Shown one piece after another: positions 9,661-22,400 of a stretch of DNA of 64,000 nt. Within the stretch, counting starts at the first letter, position 1. Each line of letters opens with the position of its first letter. Origin of the DNA: Scenedesmus sp. ARA3 (lineage: Eukaryota > Chlorophyta > Chlorophyceae > Sphaeropleales > Scenedesmaceae). The stretch spans positions 62,001 to 126,000 of the forward strand of contig RWJK01001419.1 of assembly GCA_004335835.1 (NCBI GenBank), written 5' to 3'. Position numbers and translations under genes: made by a program. A model generated the notes under the pieces. It had not been told where the DNA came from. It did not search any database and was given only the letters and a program-made list of their open reading frames with translations.

Positions 9661-12600
9661 ATGGGCACCGAGCATTCTGCCAGTGCTGGTCTGTCACCTT
9701 CATTAAAGCTCTCAAAGCCGTTGTCTGAGCTGACAGGTGGGCACTGCACCGTGGCTTATCGGTGGGGCTGCCCTCGGTCCGCAGAGCACCAAGCAGAGCA
9801 GTACACTTACACCACCTCCTTCCTGCCTGCCATGCAGCTGATGAGGTGCGTGCAGCAGCCTCTGCTGCCCTCAAGGCATTGCCTGCAGGCAGATCTACAG
9901 TATTCTTCGTAGAAACATCTGAAGAGTCAGGGGCTGCAGATGAAGGTGAGCATGTGGGGCCAGGGGGGCTCAGCAGCAGGCAGCAAGCGCTGCCGTCCAA
10001 CATGCATGCACCCCAGTGGCTGCTCTCTGTGTTGCTGCTTGCCCATACCCTACATGTGGTGCTGCTGTTGTTGTGCCTCAGGGCCAGATACGCCCGGCGA
10101 CAGTCCAGTCAGCAAGGCAACAGCAGCAAGCAGGCGTGACTCGCCACCACCCTCCCACACCACTGCTGCCAACCCCCTGGCTGGCCTGCTAGGAGGTTAC
10201 AGGTAAGCACGGTGGCGCTCCTGCTTCATTAAGATGGCGCTGCACTGCTACCGCCAGCTGCCTTGGCTGGTCGAGCATCCCAGATCAGCATCACATCATC
10301 AAATGTTGCAGGAGAGCATTGTATTGGTTGAAAGGGAGGAATGAGCAGATATTCCAACCGACACTCACCCGGCGAATCTGTTGCTGCATGCTTCTGCTAC
10401 ACTTCACTTTTGCCGCATGCAGCGATGATGATGCCTCAGGCGGTGGTGAGGACAGCCCGCGTGTCCGTCCCCAACAACGGGAAGAGCCAGCACAGCAGCA
10501 GGACGAGCAGCAGGACCTGCAGCAGCAGGAGCAGCAGCCGGAGCAGCAGCAGCCGCAACCAGCCAAGGGCGATCACATGGATGCAGAGGTGAGGGCAGAC
10601 ATGCTGCCAAGGGTGCTAGCAAGGTTTGGAGCATGCAAGCGTCTGCGTGCTTGCATTCAGGGTGCAGCTGTACACCCTGCAGCAGTGGCAGGCTTGTGTG
10701 CATGCTTGCTTTACACATGCCGTTGCTTGTGCGATACTTGCAGACGGTGAACTGATGCAACCAGTGCAGTCAAGCTATGCGTGCTCGGTAGCCAAGCAAA
10801 TTGTGCAGTATTTGGGCAGCCACCCTGATTGCTGCATTGTTGTGTGCTGGTACCTGCGCCTGCCTCGCTGCTGTGTATGCGCAGCTAGCCAGTTTCCTGC
10901 AAGAGCTGGAGAGCAGCGGCCTGCTGGCAGATGCTGACGCTGACATGGCAGATGCTACACAGCCAGCAGATGCAGCAGCACCCCAGCAGGACAGCATTGC
11001 TGCTGCCGGCGAGGATGCCGCCGCTGCAGGTGATGACGCAGCAGCTGTAGAGCCGGCAGAGGCCCAGGCGCAGGCAGCAGGCACAGCAGACGCGGCAGCG
11101 GCAGAGGCAGAAGCAGCAGGCGCAGCCGCAGGCCAGGCAGAGCAGCGCACTCTGGGGCAGCTTGCAGGAGCTCCAGAGTGGTGGAAGGTACTGGATACAG
11201 GCAGCGGCAAGCACTACTACTGGAACACTGACAGCAATGAGGTGCTGTGGGAGCCTCCTGCAGGCATTGATGGCGAGGAGCTGCTGCCAATGGATGCTGC
11301 TGCAGCAGATGCCGCTGCTGCCAGCACTGCTGGGGATGCTGATGCTGCTGAAGGTGACGCGGCCATTGCTGCTGAACAAGCAGCAGCAGATGATGATGAT
11401 GCGGCAGCAGAGCGTGTAGTAGCAGAGCTGGATGCAGTTGCAGATGGCATAACATTGGCTGAGGCGGCTGAAGAAGGTGAAGCACCAGCTACAGAGCAGG
11501 ATGCTGCTGCTGAGCTTGGTGAGACCCCAGCAGTGGCTGCAGCAGCAGCAGAGGCAGCAACAGAGGTTGCCGAGCAGCAAAAGCAGCAGCAACAGCCAAG
11601 TACGCCCAAGTCGGACGTGCAAGCCGTCTTCAACACACTGCTGGCTGAGCTGCAGGTGTCACCAGCCGCACAGCAGCTGCAGCAGCAGCTGCCTGAGGCA
11701 GTCAAGCTGTCGCTGCAGCTGCAGCTGCTGCAGCAGCAATGGCAAGCGTTTGTGGTGCAGCAGCAGGCAGCTGTAGATAGTGGCCTGCCTGGCTTCACTT
11801 GGGCCAGCTACGAGCAGCATGTGATGCAGCAGCTGCAGCAGGCAGCGCAGCGGCTGCAGCCAGCTGTGCTGCAGTTGAAGCAGTTAGGACAGCAGCAGTT
11901 AGGACAGCAGCCGGCAGGATTAGATACTGCTGCTGGGGGAGATAGCCTGCAGGTTGAAGGCAAGCAGCAGCAGGAAGCAGGTAGCAGTGTAGACAGGGCA
12001 GCGGCAGCTGCGGCAGGTTCTCCTGCTGCTGGTGCTGCTGCCGACAATCCCAGCAGTGCAGAGGGAGCTGCAGCAGCAGCACCCCCAGCAGCAGATGAAG
12101 AGGAAGAGGGAGAGGTGGCTGCGTCGGACGAAGGAGAAGACATGGACGTAGATGGCGCCTCCCCAGCAGCAGCTGCAGCCAAACTGCAAGCGCCCAAAGC
12201 AGCCACAACCAAGGCAGCAAAAGCAGCAGCAGCCGCAGCAGCCACGCAAAGCGAGGACTATGCTGCTGGAGCTACATATGCCAGCACAGCACACATGCCG
12301 CAGTGGGCACAGCCTAGCTACCATTATGACTTTCATGCACACCCTGGTTATGGCTATAACATGCATGCCTACCACCAGTATGCTGGTTACGATGCTGCAG
12401 CTGCAGCAGAGTACGCGCACCATTATGGCGGCTACGGAGCCCCCGGCTACGGCATGCATGCAGCTTATGATGCACATGCAGCAGGCTACAGCGCACATGC
12501 AGCAGCAGTTGAGGACGCAGCAGCAGCAGCAGCGCACTTGCCGCCGCTGCCTGCAGACGCCCCGCCACCACTGCCAGATGAGCCGCCTCCACCTGGGGAT

Positions 12601-14376
12601 GCTGAGCCGCAGCAGCAGCAGCAGCATACAGCAGCTAGCAGCAGTGCCACAGGCAGCGCAGCGGCAGTGCAGCAGAAGCGCAAGCAGGTAGTTGCTCAAG
12701 CCGCAGTGCGCTACCCTGGTGCAGCTGACATTGAGGTCCCTCCAGACTCGGCAGCCGCTGCAGAGGCATCGCCCGTAGCAGCCGGCAGTGCAGCAGCAGC
12801 GGCAGACACGCGCAAGCGGCCTCGCGACAGCAAGGCAGGCAGTGCAGCAGCAGCAGCAGCAGCAGGCGGAGGTCCTGCCAAGGCCCCCAAGGCTGGCAAG
12901 ATCCCCAAGATGTCTGCGCTGCTGAACAAGTGGGCCAATGTGCGGCAGCAGCAGGAGGAGGAAGAGGCAGAGCGGCAGCGCCGCGCTGAGGCAGCGGCAG
13001 CAGCAGCGGCAGCAGCAGCAGACCCTGAGGTGCAGGAGGCGCGCCGCCAGGCTCAACTGGAGGCATGGCGGCAGAAGCAGCTGCAGAGCGGCGCAGCAGA
13101 GGATAATGCCAACTTCACGCCTGTTGCTGGTGACTGGAGAGCACGGCTGGGGCTGGATGGTGGAGGGGCAGACGGCAGCGCAGCAGCAGCAGCAGCAGCT
13201 GGGGACGAGCCAGATGTGCAGGCTGCTACAGCAGCAGCGGCCGAAAAAGCCGCTCGGAAAGCTGCTCGCAAGGCTGCAAAAGCGGCAAAGGCAGCAGCAG
13301 CTGCTGCTGGTGCTAGTGCTCGTGAGGCCGCTGCTGCTGCTGCTGCTGCTTGGCCCACCAACTCCAAAACCAAGCCAGACCTCAAGGCGATATCTGTGGG
13401 GCTTCCAGCTGGCTGGGAGGCTATGTGGGACAAGGTGAGCTGCCACAGCTGCTGCAGCTGCTGCTGCTGCTGGCATTTACCAGCTGCTGGCAACTCACCC
13501 GGACTGCTAGTAGTGGTACGCAGCAGTACAACTCCGAAGCAATGCAGAGATGGAACGCAGAGGTCTGTGCATGCGACCATCCATTAATTGTTGATCCTGG
13601 AACCGGCGGCAAACCAGCAACAGCACAAATAGCCTGTTGGTCTCAGGTTTTATGCCTGAAGACGTCGTGCCGAGGCATGTGCCTGACTGGCTGTCCCCTG
13701 CCAACTGCTTGTGTGCAGGCAAGTGGCGACATCTACTATGGCAACCCCACAACAAAGGTGTGTCAAGTTGCCTGCCGCCATTGCTGGCCAAGCTGGTCAC
13801 TGAGGCGGAGGTGCTGGTGCTGCTGCTTCACTCTGTATTGCCAGCACACTCCTTGTGTTTGCATGCTCTGCCACAGTATGTATCTGGCCACAAGCTTCAA
13901 GCTGTGCATGATGCTGACCACCAGGCTTTTTGTGTGGGGAAAGAGCCATAGCAGAGAGGTTAGGTAGGTGCAGCTTGTGTGCCCTTGCACGCTTGTCCCG
14001 GCCCAGGCTTGCAGGAGACAGGCTGCCTGTCAGCAGTGTGCGGGTGGCACAAGCAACTGCCCGCAGCCATGGAGCTGGTGCACCAGGTAAGTATGCAGCA
14101 GGTGAGAGGTGGCCGACACTGGATGCGCTTTGTTGTGTAAGGCAAGTTCTCCACAGATGCATTGCGCAGTGAACACAGGTGCATGCCCAACTGCATGCTG
14201 CCAGCCCAGCCAACTCGTCACCCGCTACCAGGCATACTATGGCGTCAGGCTGCAACACATGTTGTCCTGTACAGCCCCCATTTCCACTATGATTGACGAT
14301 CAGTGCGTGATCTTGTGTCTTGCTTCGTCTTTCTTGCACTCTGCAGGAGGTGAGCTGGGATAGGCCAACACAATGA
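9661..14376 (+). CDS. FNBP4-like protein with two WW domains
   Basis: Seven exons close in phase: 9661-9736, 9838-9945, 10082-10202, 10423-10588, 10885-13434, 13719-13757 and 14347-14376, about 1029 residues. WW1 spans about residues 253-285 (PEWWKVLDTGSGKHYYWN, then LWEPP). WW2 is split over the last three exons (LPAGWEAMWDK, ASGDIYYGNPTTK, EVSWDRP) and ends the protein. An N-terminal NPLAGLLGGYSDDD motif, a proline run (PPPLPDEPPPPGD) and a late basic segment with NANFTPVAGDWRARLG match the formin-binding protein 4 layout seen in animals and plants, a likely spliceosome-linked WW protein. A Tyr/His/Gly-rich, prion-like stretch lies near residues 617-700, and Ala/Gln runs are frequent. Function is inferred from family only. 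Confidence 0.86.
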
Positions 14377-15361
14377 TGCTGCACTGGACACGCCTACCTG
14401 GCAAGAATTCAGGACTGGCATCACCAGCGCACCAACAGCCATGCCTTCTGGAGGGGGAGAGGCTAGACAGGTCCTGAGTGATGTGTGATTGCTGTAGCGG
14501 AGCGGATTCCTTGCGGGGATTGTCGTGGAGACAGGATGGGTGTGGGTTTTGTCAGCAGGGTTTGAGTGACGGAGAGGGAACTTGCCGAGTGACATAAGGG
14601 TCGTTTCTTGGCGCGCTGCATAATCGTGTGGTGTGCGATCTGTGGCTTCGTGCTGGAAGGGTGAATTGATTCGAAAGAAACGGGTGCACCACAACAGCAA
14701 GTCCCCACGTCTCCTGGCACCATAGTAGCGCCATTTCCACCTTACTTTACCGATCTAGTAAGTCACTGACAGCTGAAGCGCGTTCAAGGGCGAAAAGTTC
14801 AGAGCTTGGAATTTTAGTTGCAAGTTCAGGCTCTCGCGGCAAGGACTTGTGGAGCGCAACAGGTAATTAGACGATCGCATGCGCAATCCGGAATTGTTTT
14901 ACCTGGACTAGGCCATTGTCGAGCACGTGGATGGGCCCAGCATTTGCCGCTCTGAAGACACACACTTGTTCGCTGAACGCACGCCCTGTTGCATTGGTTG
15001 GCGATATAATGCTCTTTACGTGTGGGAGAGCAGTGCTGCCGATCCACAGTAAAGCAATGCGCTCACAAGCTGATAAGGACAGGCCCATGCGTCAGCGACG
15101 AAGCTTCATATGCTGCAGTCGCCCTTGTTTTCACTTCTTTTACTTGCATCGGGGTCTCATATCACAGCACGGCATGTCCACGCACCTAGGTTGGGCTTGC
15201 AGAACTGTGGGAAGTGTGAGCAAGTGCCCAGGCACGGCTTCTTACCTCCTGAGCGCCCGATCTTCTTGCAATCGAATGCAGGAGGTTTCGGCTGCAATGC
15301 AAGTTGGGTTGGCCACGTCAAGCCCTGGCACATTTCCCTGTGACAGTCTTGGTTAAGCAGA
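14377..15361. other. Intergenic: 3' UTR of the WW gene and upstream region of the next + gene
   Basis: No coding exon recognised and no clear TGTAA found on +. The last few hundred bases should carry the promoter of the gene starting at 15362. Confidence 0.45.
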
Positions 15362-18300
15362 ATGGTCATGCAGCTTGCAGTGGCAGGAGATAGTTCCTTC
15401 TGCGGCACTGGTAGCCCTGGTGACATCACCAACGCCGATTTAGGCCTGCTGTGGCCCAGCAACAGCTCAGATGATGTCATCAGGTGCGCAGGCATGCCTA
15501 GGCCCCGTCACATGTACAGTGCATGTGCCTCAGTTCGTGCCGTCCTTGCGGTGCAACACAACCACCTGTATCCTTCCTTTGCATGCGCTACATGCTGTGC
15601 CAGCAGGAAGTGCCCGCCGATATCTACCACCTCACTCCAATGCTGTCCACGTTGCTTCTTCTGAACTGTCTGCTCTTTCCTGCAGGCGACATCTCACGGC
15701 GATCCTCCTGGAGGATCCAGACCACAGGCTGCGCGTGGCACACCTCGAGCCGCTGCTGCACCTGCGTATGGCCTCGCAGCACGCATGCAGCTCAGGCAGG
15801 CTGCAGGCGCTGCTCACAGACCCCGCAACAGCACGCATCTTCCCAGTGGACTTCTCCAACACCCGCGCCAGCGACTGGCGCAGCAGGGTGGTGTACCTGG
15901 ACCTGCCGCAGCTGCTGAAAGAGGCGGCAGCACTGAAGCAGCAGCAGCTGGGCAGCGCCACAGCAGCGGCTGGAGACATGCACGGCATGTATGCGGACAG
16001 CGGCAGTGTCCTGCAAGCTGACGGCGAGGCGCAGTGCGGCCGGCTGTCCAGTGATGCTGCGGCAGCTGCCAACATGCCCAGCCCACAGCACCACCACAGC
16101 ATGCATAGCCAGGGGCAGCTTATGCTGGAATCTATCTTCGGAGCTAGTCCAGCATTGGGACGCGTCGGTGATGCTGCTGAGGCATCGCAGCGCCGCACCA
16201 GCGGCAGCATGGGAGGCACAGCAGGGGGCAGCTACGGCACAGCAGGCAGCATGTGCGGCGAGCCACGGGTGTCGCTGTTTGGCAGCTCCTTTGAAGTGCC
16301 TCACGCTGTTGCAAGCTGCTGGGCCGGCGCAGCAAGCAGCTGCGGCAGCGGCGCTGGCTCCATGCCTGGCGCGGCAGCAGCTGCTGCTGCTGCGTCAGGT
16401 GCTGGCAACAACAACATCAGCGGCAGCGGCAAGGAGCAGCTCCTGCACGGCGCTGAGGCCGGCAGCGGCGGCAGCAGCAGCGGCAGCGGCAGCAGCACGC
16501 GCAGCGTGAGTGCTGCCACGCGTGCAGCGCAGGCTGCTGCGAGCCGCCTGCGCAAGGCCAGCAGCAACACGCCAGCTGGCTTTGACTGCAGTGTGGATGG
16601 CCCTGGCGCTGACCTGGCGGTTGCAGGAAGCTCGGGAGGCCTCTCAGGCATCGATGTCTGCACGCCAAAGTCTGCTGGGGTTGGCGTGGCCAGCGGAGAC
16701 GCCTCTGCATCGCCGGTGCACAGCAGCAGCGCAGCAGAGGAGGATGTGGAGTACTCTGAAGCCCAGCTGGTGTTTGGTGTGACTGGCAGCGGCAGCGTGC
16801 CAAACGGCAATGGCGTCCCGCGCATGTCCGCTGGCGGCAGCGCAGGACCAAGCGCTGCCACTGCTGCAGCAGCAGAGGCTGCAGCTGCTGACGCGGAATA
16901 CCTGTCACAGGCTGCAGCAGCGGCAGCCGTAGCACACTCTGGTATGTCGGGCAGGGATGGCGCACCTGTGGAAGGTGTGGATTGGGCCCGCGTGGCAGCA
17001 ATGCAGCGCCAGCAGCAGCAGCAGCAGCAGGGCATGGCTCCCCAGTTTGGCCGAATGCAGCACCCGCAGCACGCATCGCTGCTGTTTGGACTCGATGACC
17101 TGTCTGAGGACTTGCCTGGCAGCAGCGCGCCAGCCGGCCTACAGGGCAGCCAGTACCTGCAGCAGCAGCAGCACGCCGCGGCGGCAGTGGCAGCAGCGCA
17201 GCAGCATGCGTACGCGTCTTCGCTGGCAGCTGCGCGGCAGATGCTGTTGGACCAAGCTGGTTATGGGGGCTTCGACCCAGCAGCGTCTGCTGCGCTGTTC
17301 AGCCCACCACAGCATAGGATCTCACTGGGATCTGCTCCAGCAGCCGGCGCCCACCACGACCTGTTCCTGCAAGCAGAGCATGCAGCCATGTTTGGCGGCG
17401 GCAACGCTGCCGCAGCAGCGGCGGCTGCAGCTGCAGCAGGCTTTGGGTGCATTGGTGCCGGCAGCACAGCAGCACAGCTTGCAGAGTCAGTGCTGCTGGA
17501 AGGTGATAATGGGCACGGCCTGGGCTCGCAGCAGTTGCAGTTTGGGCTGCACGGTGCCAGCTATGGCAGCAGCAGCGGCGGCGGCGGCGGCGGCTGCTGG
17601 CGCACCAGCCCCAGTGCTCTGGCCGGGCACTTTGGCGCACTGCAGCAGCAGCAGCAGCAGCAGATGATGCACAGGCCTTCGGATGCAGCAGTAGATGTCG
17701 GCTTCCGCAGCGATCAGGTGAAAGAGCCGGGCGCTGCTGCTGCTCGCAGCGGCAGCGCTGGCGGGGCAGCTGCTGCAGGCAAGCCGCTGAGCTTCGCTGC
17801 TGCTGCTGCTGCCGCTCCTGCTGGGTCAGATGCTGCTGCTGCTGCTGCCGAAGCAGAGAAGACAGCTTCTGGCACTCCACGCTTGACAGGCTGGGCCTCC
17901 ATTGCAGCCAAAGACCCCAAGCCACTGCCAGGCACCCCGAATTCAGCAGCAGCTGCTGCTGCTGCTGGAAGCAGTGCTGGTGGCGGGCCGGGTGGTGCAG
18001 CGGCAGCAGGCATGTGGGCACATGGCAGGCCTCAGAGCGCAGCTGGCAGCAGCGTAGCCGCCGCTGCTGCTGCTGGCAGTAAGGCAGTGGGCTGCAGCTC
18101 TGCGGCTGGTGAGGCTGGGAAGCCGCTGGGGCGGCTACCTCCTCGCGTGCGTGCAGAGGTGCAGGGCTTGGTGGGGCAGTTCAACGGTGTGCTCAAGGTG
18201 AGGCTGCAGCTGCAGATGTGTTGTGGCCTGGCTGTTGCTGCTGCATGACTGGCGTGTGTCGGCAACATGCGGATGGCTTTGTATGTTACAAGCTGGCAGG

Positions 18301-19482
18301 GCTGCTTTGTGCTCTGGAGCTGTGGTGCTGCCTAGACTGCTGCTGCAGACGGTGCATGCATTGCACTGCACATCATCCACTCAGCATCCTGTGCCCCATC
18401 ACTCTGCTTGCTGACCTGTTATTTTTTGCTTGCTGCAGCCTGAGGACTTTGATGAGGGCGTGGTGCACCAGCTGAACGCAAAGCGCAGCGAGGAAGAAGC
18501 CGTCGCTGCAGTGCGCCACATCGCGCACTACGACCTGGCAAACATCCAGCACATGGCAGCGTACCTCAACCACCTCGTGAAGCACTACAACCACGGCGCA
18601 GCAGCAGCTGCAGCAGCAGCGGCAGCAGACGGCGCAGCAGCCCTTGCAGGACATGCTGCAGCAGGATTAAACGGCGCTGTCAGGACTGGCAGTGCTGGCG
18701 GCATATCTGCTGGAGGTGGAGGCCAGCTGCAGGCTTGCAGCCTTGGCAGCACGCTCGGCAGCAGCCGCGGCGGCAGCGGCGCCGGCGGTGTGCCGGGCTC
18801 TGCTGCTGCTGCTGCGGGCGGCAACTTGGGCGCATTTGGCGGGCAGATCCGGCTGGCGAGTGTGCCTGTGAGCACCAAGAGCATGCTGCAGAAGCTGCCG
18901 CTGAAGGTGTTCAGGCAGCTGGAGGCGCTGGTGGCGAGCTGCGCGTACCTGGAGTGGCGGCACTTTGATGCTGGGGTGGTCAAGGTGGGTTGTTCTTTTT
19001 TTGTTCTGCCGAGGCTGCTGCGCTGGAGGGGACTGGTGAGCGCGCCGCATGGATCAGGAGGCAATGTGTGTTGATGCAGCAGCCCTTGATGTTTGCAGCG
19101 CCCCAACTAGGTCACTGTCTCCATGAGCAGCTGCCATGCTGCGCTGTGGTCACGCGGGCGGGCTCCTGCCTGCGACGCTCCAGCTGCGTGCTGACACCTT
19201 AGTGCTAGCTTTGGTTCCTCCGACCATGCATGCATCCTCACGTCCTGCCGCGCCTGCTGCTGCTTGCTTGCTGCTGCGCTGCGTGCCTGCTGTTGCAACT
19301 TGCGGCTGCAGGTGCTGGCGCAGCTGTCCAAGCTGTGTGAGGCTGACGTGTTTGAGGAGCTGGAGCTGCTGGCGGCGACTGACCTGAGCAATGTGGAGTA
19401 CATGCCGGCATACCTCAACAAGCGGCTGAACAACAAGCTCTGGAGCAGGCGCAAGGCTGACGGCCATGTGCCCAGCGGCTGA
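15362..19482 (+). CDS. Protein with two hnRNP Q acidic-domain-like modules
   Basis: Four exons join in phase: 15362-15483, 15686-18197, 18439-18984 and 19312-19482, about 1116 residues. Most of the protein is Ala/Ser/Gly/Gln-rich low complexity. Near the C terminus two similar modules appear. The first (about 857-932) has LPPRVRAEVQGLV, then DFDEGVV and DLANIQHMAAYLNHLVK. The second (about 1031-1112) has LPLKVFRQLEALV, then HFDAGVVK and DLSNVEYMPAYLNKRL. This pattern resembles the N-terminal acidic (NURR) domain of hnRNP Q/R, where it precedes RRMs; no RRM is visible here. An RNA-associated or adaptor role is inference. The N-terminal exon is the least certain part; an earlier start is possible. 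TGTAA lies 51 bases after the stop. Confidence 0.8.
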
Positions 19483-22400
19483 GGAGAGGCAGCTGTTTTG
19501 ACAGCCGGGCAGGCGTGAGAGAGGTGGCTGCGTGTAAGCCCCTCGCCCTATGTGTGCTGTTGGCAGGCGTAGCAGCGGCGCTGGTGATCTTCAAATCCGG
19601 GCGATGCTGATGTTGGGGCTAGGAGGACCACAGAACTGTGAGGGCTGGTGGCTTTGGCCTGCTGTGGCAGATGTAGATCACCTGCTTGAGGTGGTGATGG
19701 TGATATGTGGGCTGCTGCTGCAGCATTTGGGAGGCAAGTGTATAGCCACCTGTCCAGCTCAGCGCCAAACAGGTGGCTCCTTGTTGTGTTTTGTTGTCAC
19801 GTAATGTATGCGTGTCTGTTGTTGCCGCTGCGATGATAGGTCTGTGGTCGCATGTACGGACTGCCTTGTGTTGTGGCTGTTTGCTCACTGGCAAAGTCTA
19901 CTATGTATCAGCTATCGTTGTGTCATTTCATGTTGTGCACGTGCCGCGCTAGATGCGGTTGTACCTTACCAAGCACCTGCTGTACACTGCGTGTGTGTTG
20001 TGCACTGTCTCCTGTATGCGTGCTTCACTTGTTGTCGCTGTCTTCCCGTATTCCCTGTGCTGCGTGCTGGCGGGGTGATGTTGGCCATACCTTTCGGATG
20101 CAGCCGGGCAGCTTGCTGCTTCCGGCAGCTGCTTGTGCTGCAGCACAACACCTGCTGTGCCATTGTGCAGTGCACCACCGGCCAGCACGCAGCACGCTAG
20201 GCCTAACTGAACAAGCTTCGATGCGCCTTGCGCAACCAAAGCTGGCTAGGCCTTCCTGTACCACCGTTCACTGTTCCACAGTGCATATGCCAGCTGTTGT
20301 GTGTGTTTCGCATGCATTACATAGCACGCTTGACATGCGGTGCGGTGTGGTGTTTGGCACTTGTTGTTGCCTTGGCGGGGCTGGTGTGCTGGGAAAGGAA
20401 GGATGCTGTGTGCTCGCGCCCATGGCTGCCCTGGCTGCCACACCAGGGCACATGCTGAGCCGAGTGGTGTGTTTGTATGTCAGCGTCTGCTTGCTGTGTG
20501 GGTTGCAGCGGAAGAGGAGTCGCCGCAGACCGCCTTCCAGTGCTTGTACCAACACAATGGCGTGCCGCGGTGTGCATGTGGGGTGCGGCAAGCAGTGGCC
20601 AGGCAGCACGAGCGCCAGCGCTGCTGCTGCAACACCCCGGCTCCAGCAGTTGCTGTCGAAGCACAGCTTTGACATCAGCTGCATTGTACTGTACGACTGG
20701 GGAGAGTTGCGCGCCTGTCGCGCGCATGACGTAGAATTCTCGTGTAGCAACAACAACAGTCAGGGTGCCTGGTCGCCCGTCCTTTTGTGACTGTGGGGTG
20801 CGCATCCGGCATCTGCATCAAAGGTGCTGCATGGTGCTCCACGCCCTACTGCTGCCTGCTTGGATCCCGCCTTTCGCGCAACGGATTCATGCAGCGGCTG
20901 GCAGGCATGGTTGGGATTGACACAGTCTGGCTGTCCAGCTAGGTTAGGCAAGCATCAGCAACGCTGGCAGGTGCTGCATGTGCACCGCACACGTGGGCCT
21001 GCCTGCAACTGCTGATGTGGCTTGTGTTGGTGGGTGTGGCAGCATGCATCATGCGTCCACCAGGGTTGGCTTAGGCTTGTTAGTGCATTCGTTTCTAGAA
21101 GCTGTACGATCAGGTGTGTGCATGTGCATGCGGCGCTGTCGCTGCTGTCCTGCACAGACAGCGTGCATGCCTTCTCACAGATTAGGATGGCACGGATTTA
21201 GGATGGCGGGCGGCACAGGCATGTGCACGCTTGCCTGTATGATGATGCTGGTGTATTTTGCATGTGTGTTGGCTCCAGGCACAAGGATGTCGGTGCTGCT
21301 GCTGCGCTCGCAGCATGCCAGACTGGACTGCCTTGCAACAGAGGCATTAACAGTTACTGACTGTGTGCCAGGTGCACTTGTACCCTATGGTGTGTACTAT
21401 ACCATGCTGGGGTGACTGCTAGGGATTGTGTTTGCCAGAGTGTTGCGTAGGACTGGGTTGGGGAAGGTTGCGACGTGTGTGTAGTGTGCATTGACAGGGG
21501 GTGCTGACCATTTGGCCTGGCTGCAGGATTGTTGACAGTGTGTGTCTGAACTTCAGGTTGTGTGGGTGTATACTTATGGTAAACAGTGTGTTGTGTGTGT
21601 CCTGGGCTCTCTTGTTGGGACTCCGTCCGGCGGCGCAGCTGCTTGTGCAGTACTATCATATCGGCGTGTGTATGTCAGTCATTTTGTGCATTGCACTGCT
21701 TGGGTCACACTGTGGTTCAATGCTACAGCTGTGCGCGAGCAGATGGGTGCCTGTTTGTGGAGGATGCGCATCTGCGTGCATGAGCATGCAGCTCAAAGGG
21801 CGATGGTGCAGATCTTCTGTGCGGTGGGAAGCGCCAGCTTCAGTCTCGTCAGCGCTGGCAATGCTGGCAGCGCTAAAGCAGGGCTCACAGGGTGCGCTGT
21901 CGCCCGCTAGAGTGCCTGGTTTTTGCCTGCGGCCTTTCGGTGTCGGTGTGGGTGTGGTCCTTGGCCTTGCTGCCAAGGCGCGTGTGCGAGCAGAGCGGTT
22001 GTGCATGGGTGTTGTGTACCATCCCACTTGTGTCGGAAGCGTGCATTTTCCTTGCCGCTTCTGTTCACATGGTGTTAACAGTGAGAAACGTGGTGTGGGT
22101 GTGTGCGGCTTGTGACAGTATGACAGTAGCAGGTTGTGTTTGGGGTCCACGGCATGCATGGCACGCAATGACGGGCCACACTTGGCTGACATGCACACAG
22201 CATGCATCAATGCCGGCAAGCCCGCAAGGGCTCTGCTGCATTGAAACCATCATCAGTTTTGTCGCATTTGCCCTGTCGTCTGCAGCGCCAGATTCATGCC
22301 CTCGTGTACAACAACAACAGCTACTGACCGGGCCCAAGCAACAGAGCGCGTCATTTAACGTGTGACATCCAGCTACTTGGGGCAGCCCTGCTGCAAAGCT

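Noticed and set aside
11920..13476. Long - strand open frame of over 500 codons opposite the WW gene
   Set aside because: It is the antisense of Ala/Gln triplet runs, is Cys/Leu-rich with no domain, and the + strand exons carry two WW domains with consistent splicing.
14071..14090. A possible 20-base exon in the WW gene
   Set aside because: Its length breaks the reading frame, while direct joining of 13757 to 14347 restores a perfect WW domain.
19852..20790. Open + frame of about 310 codons
   Set aside because: Its Cys/Val/Leu-rich product just reflects T/G-rich DNA; no domain, splice pattern or normal composition.
21501..22115. Open + frame of about 200 codons in the same skewed region
   Set aside because: Same compositional artefact; no recognisable motif.
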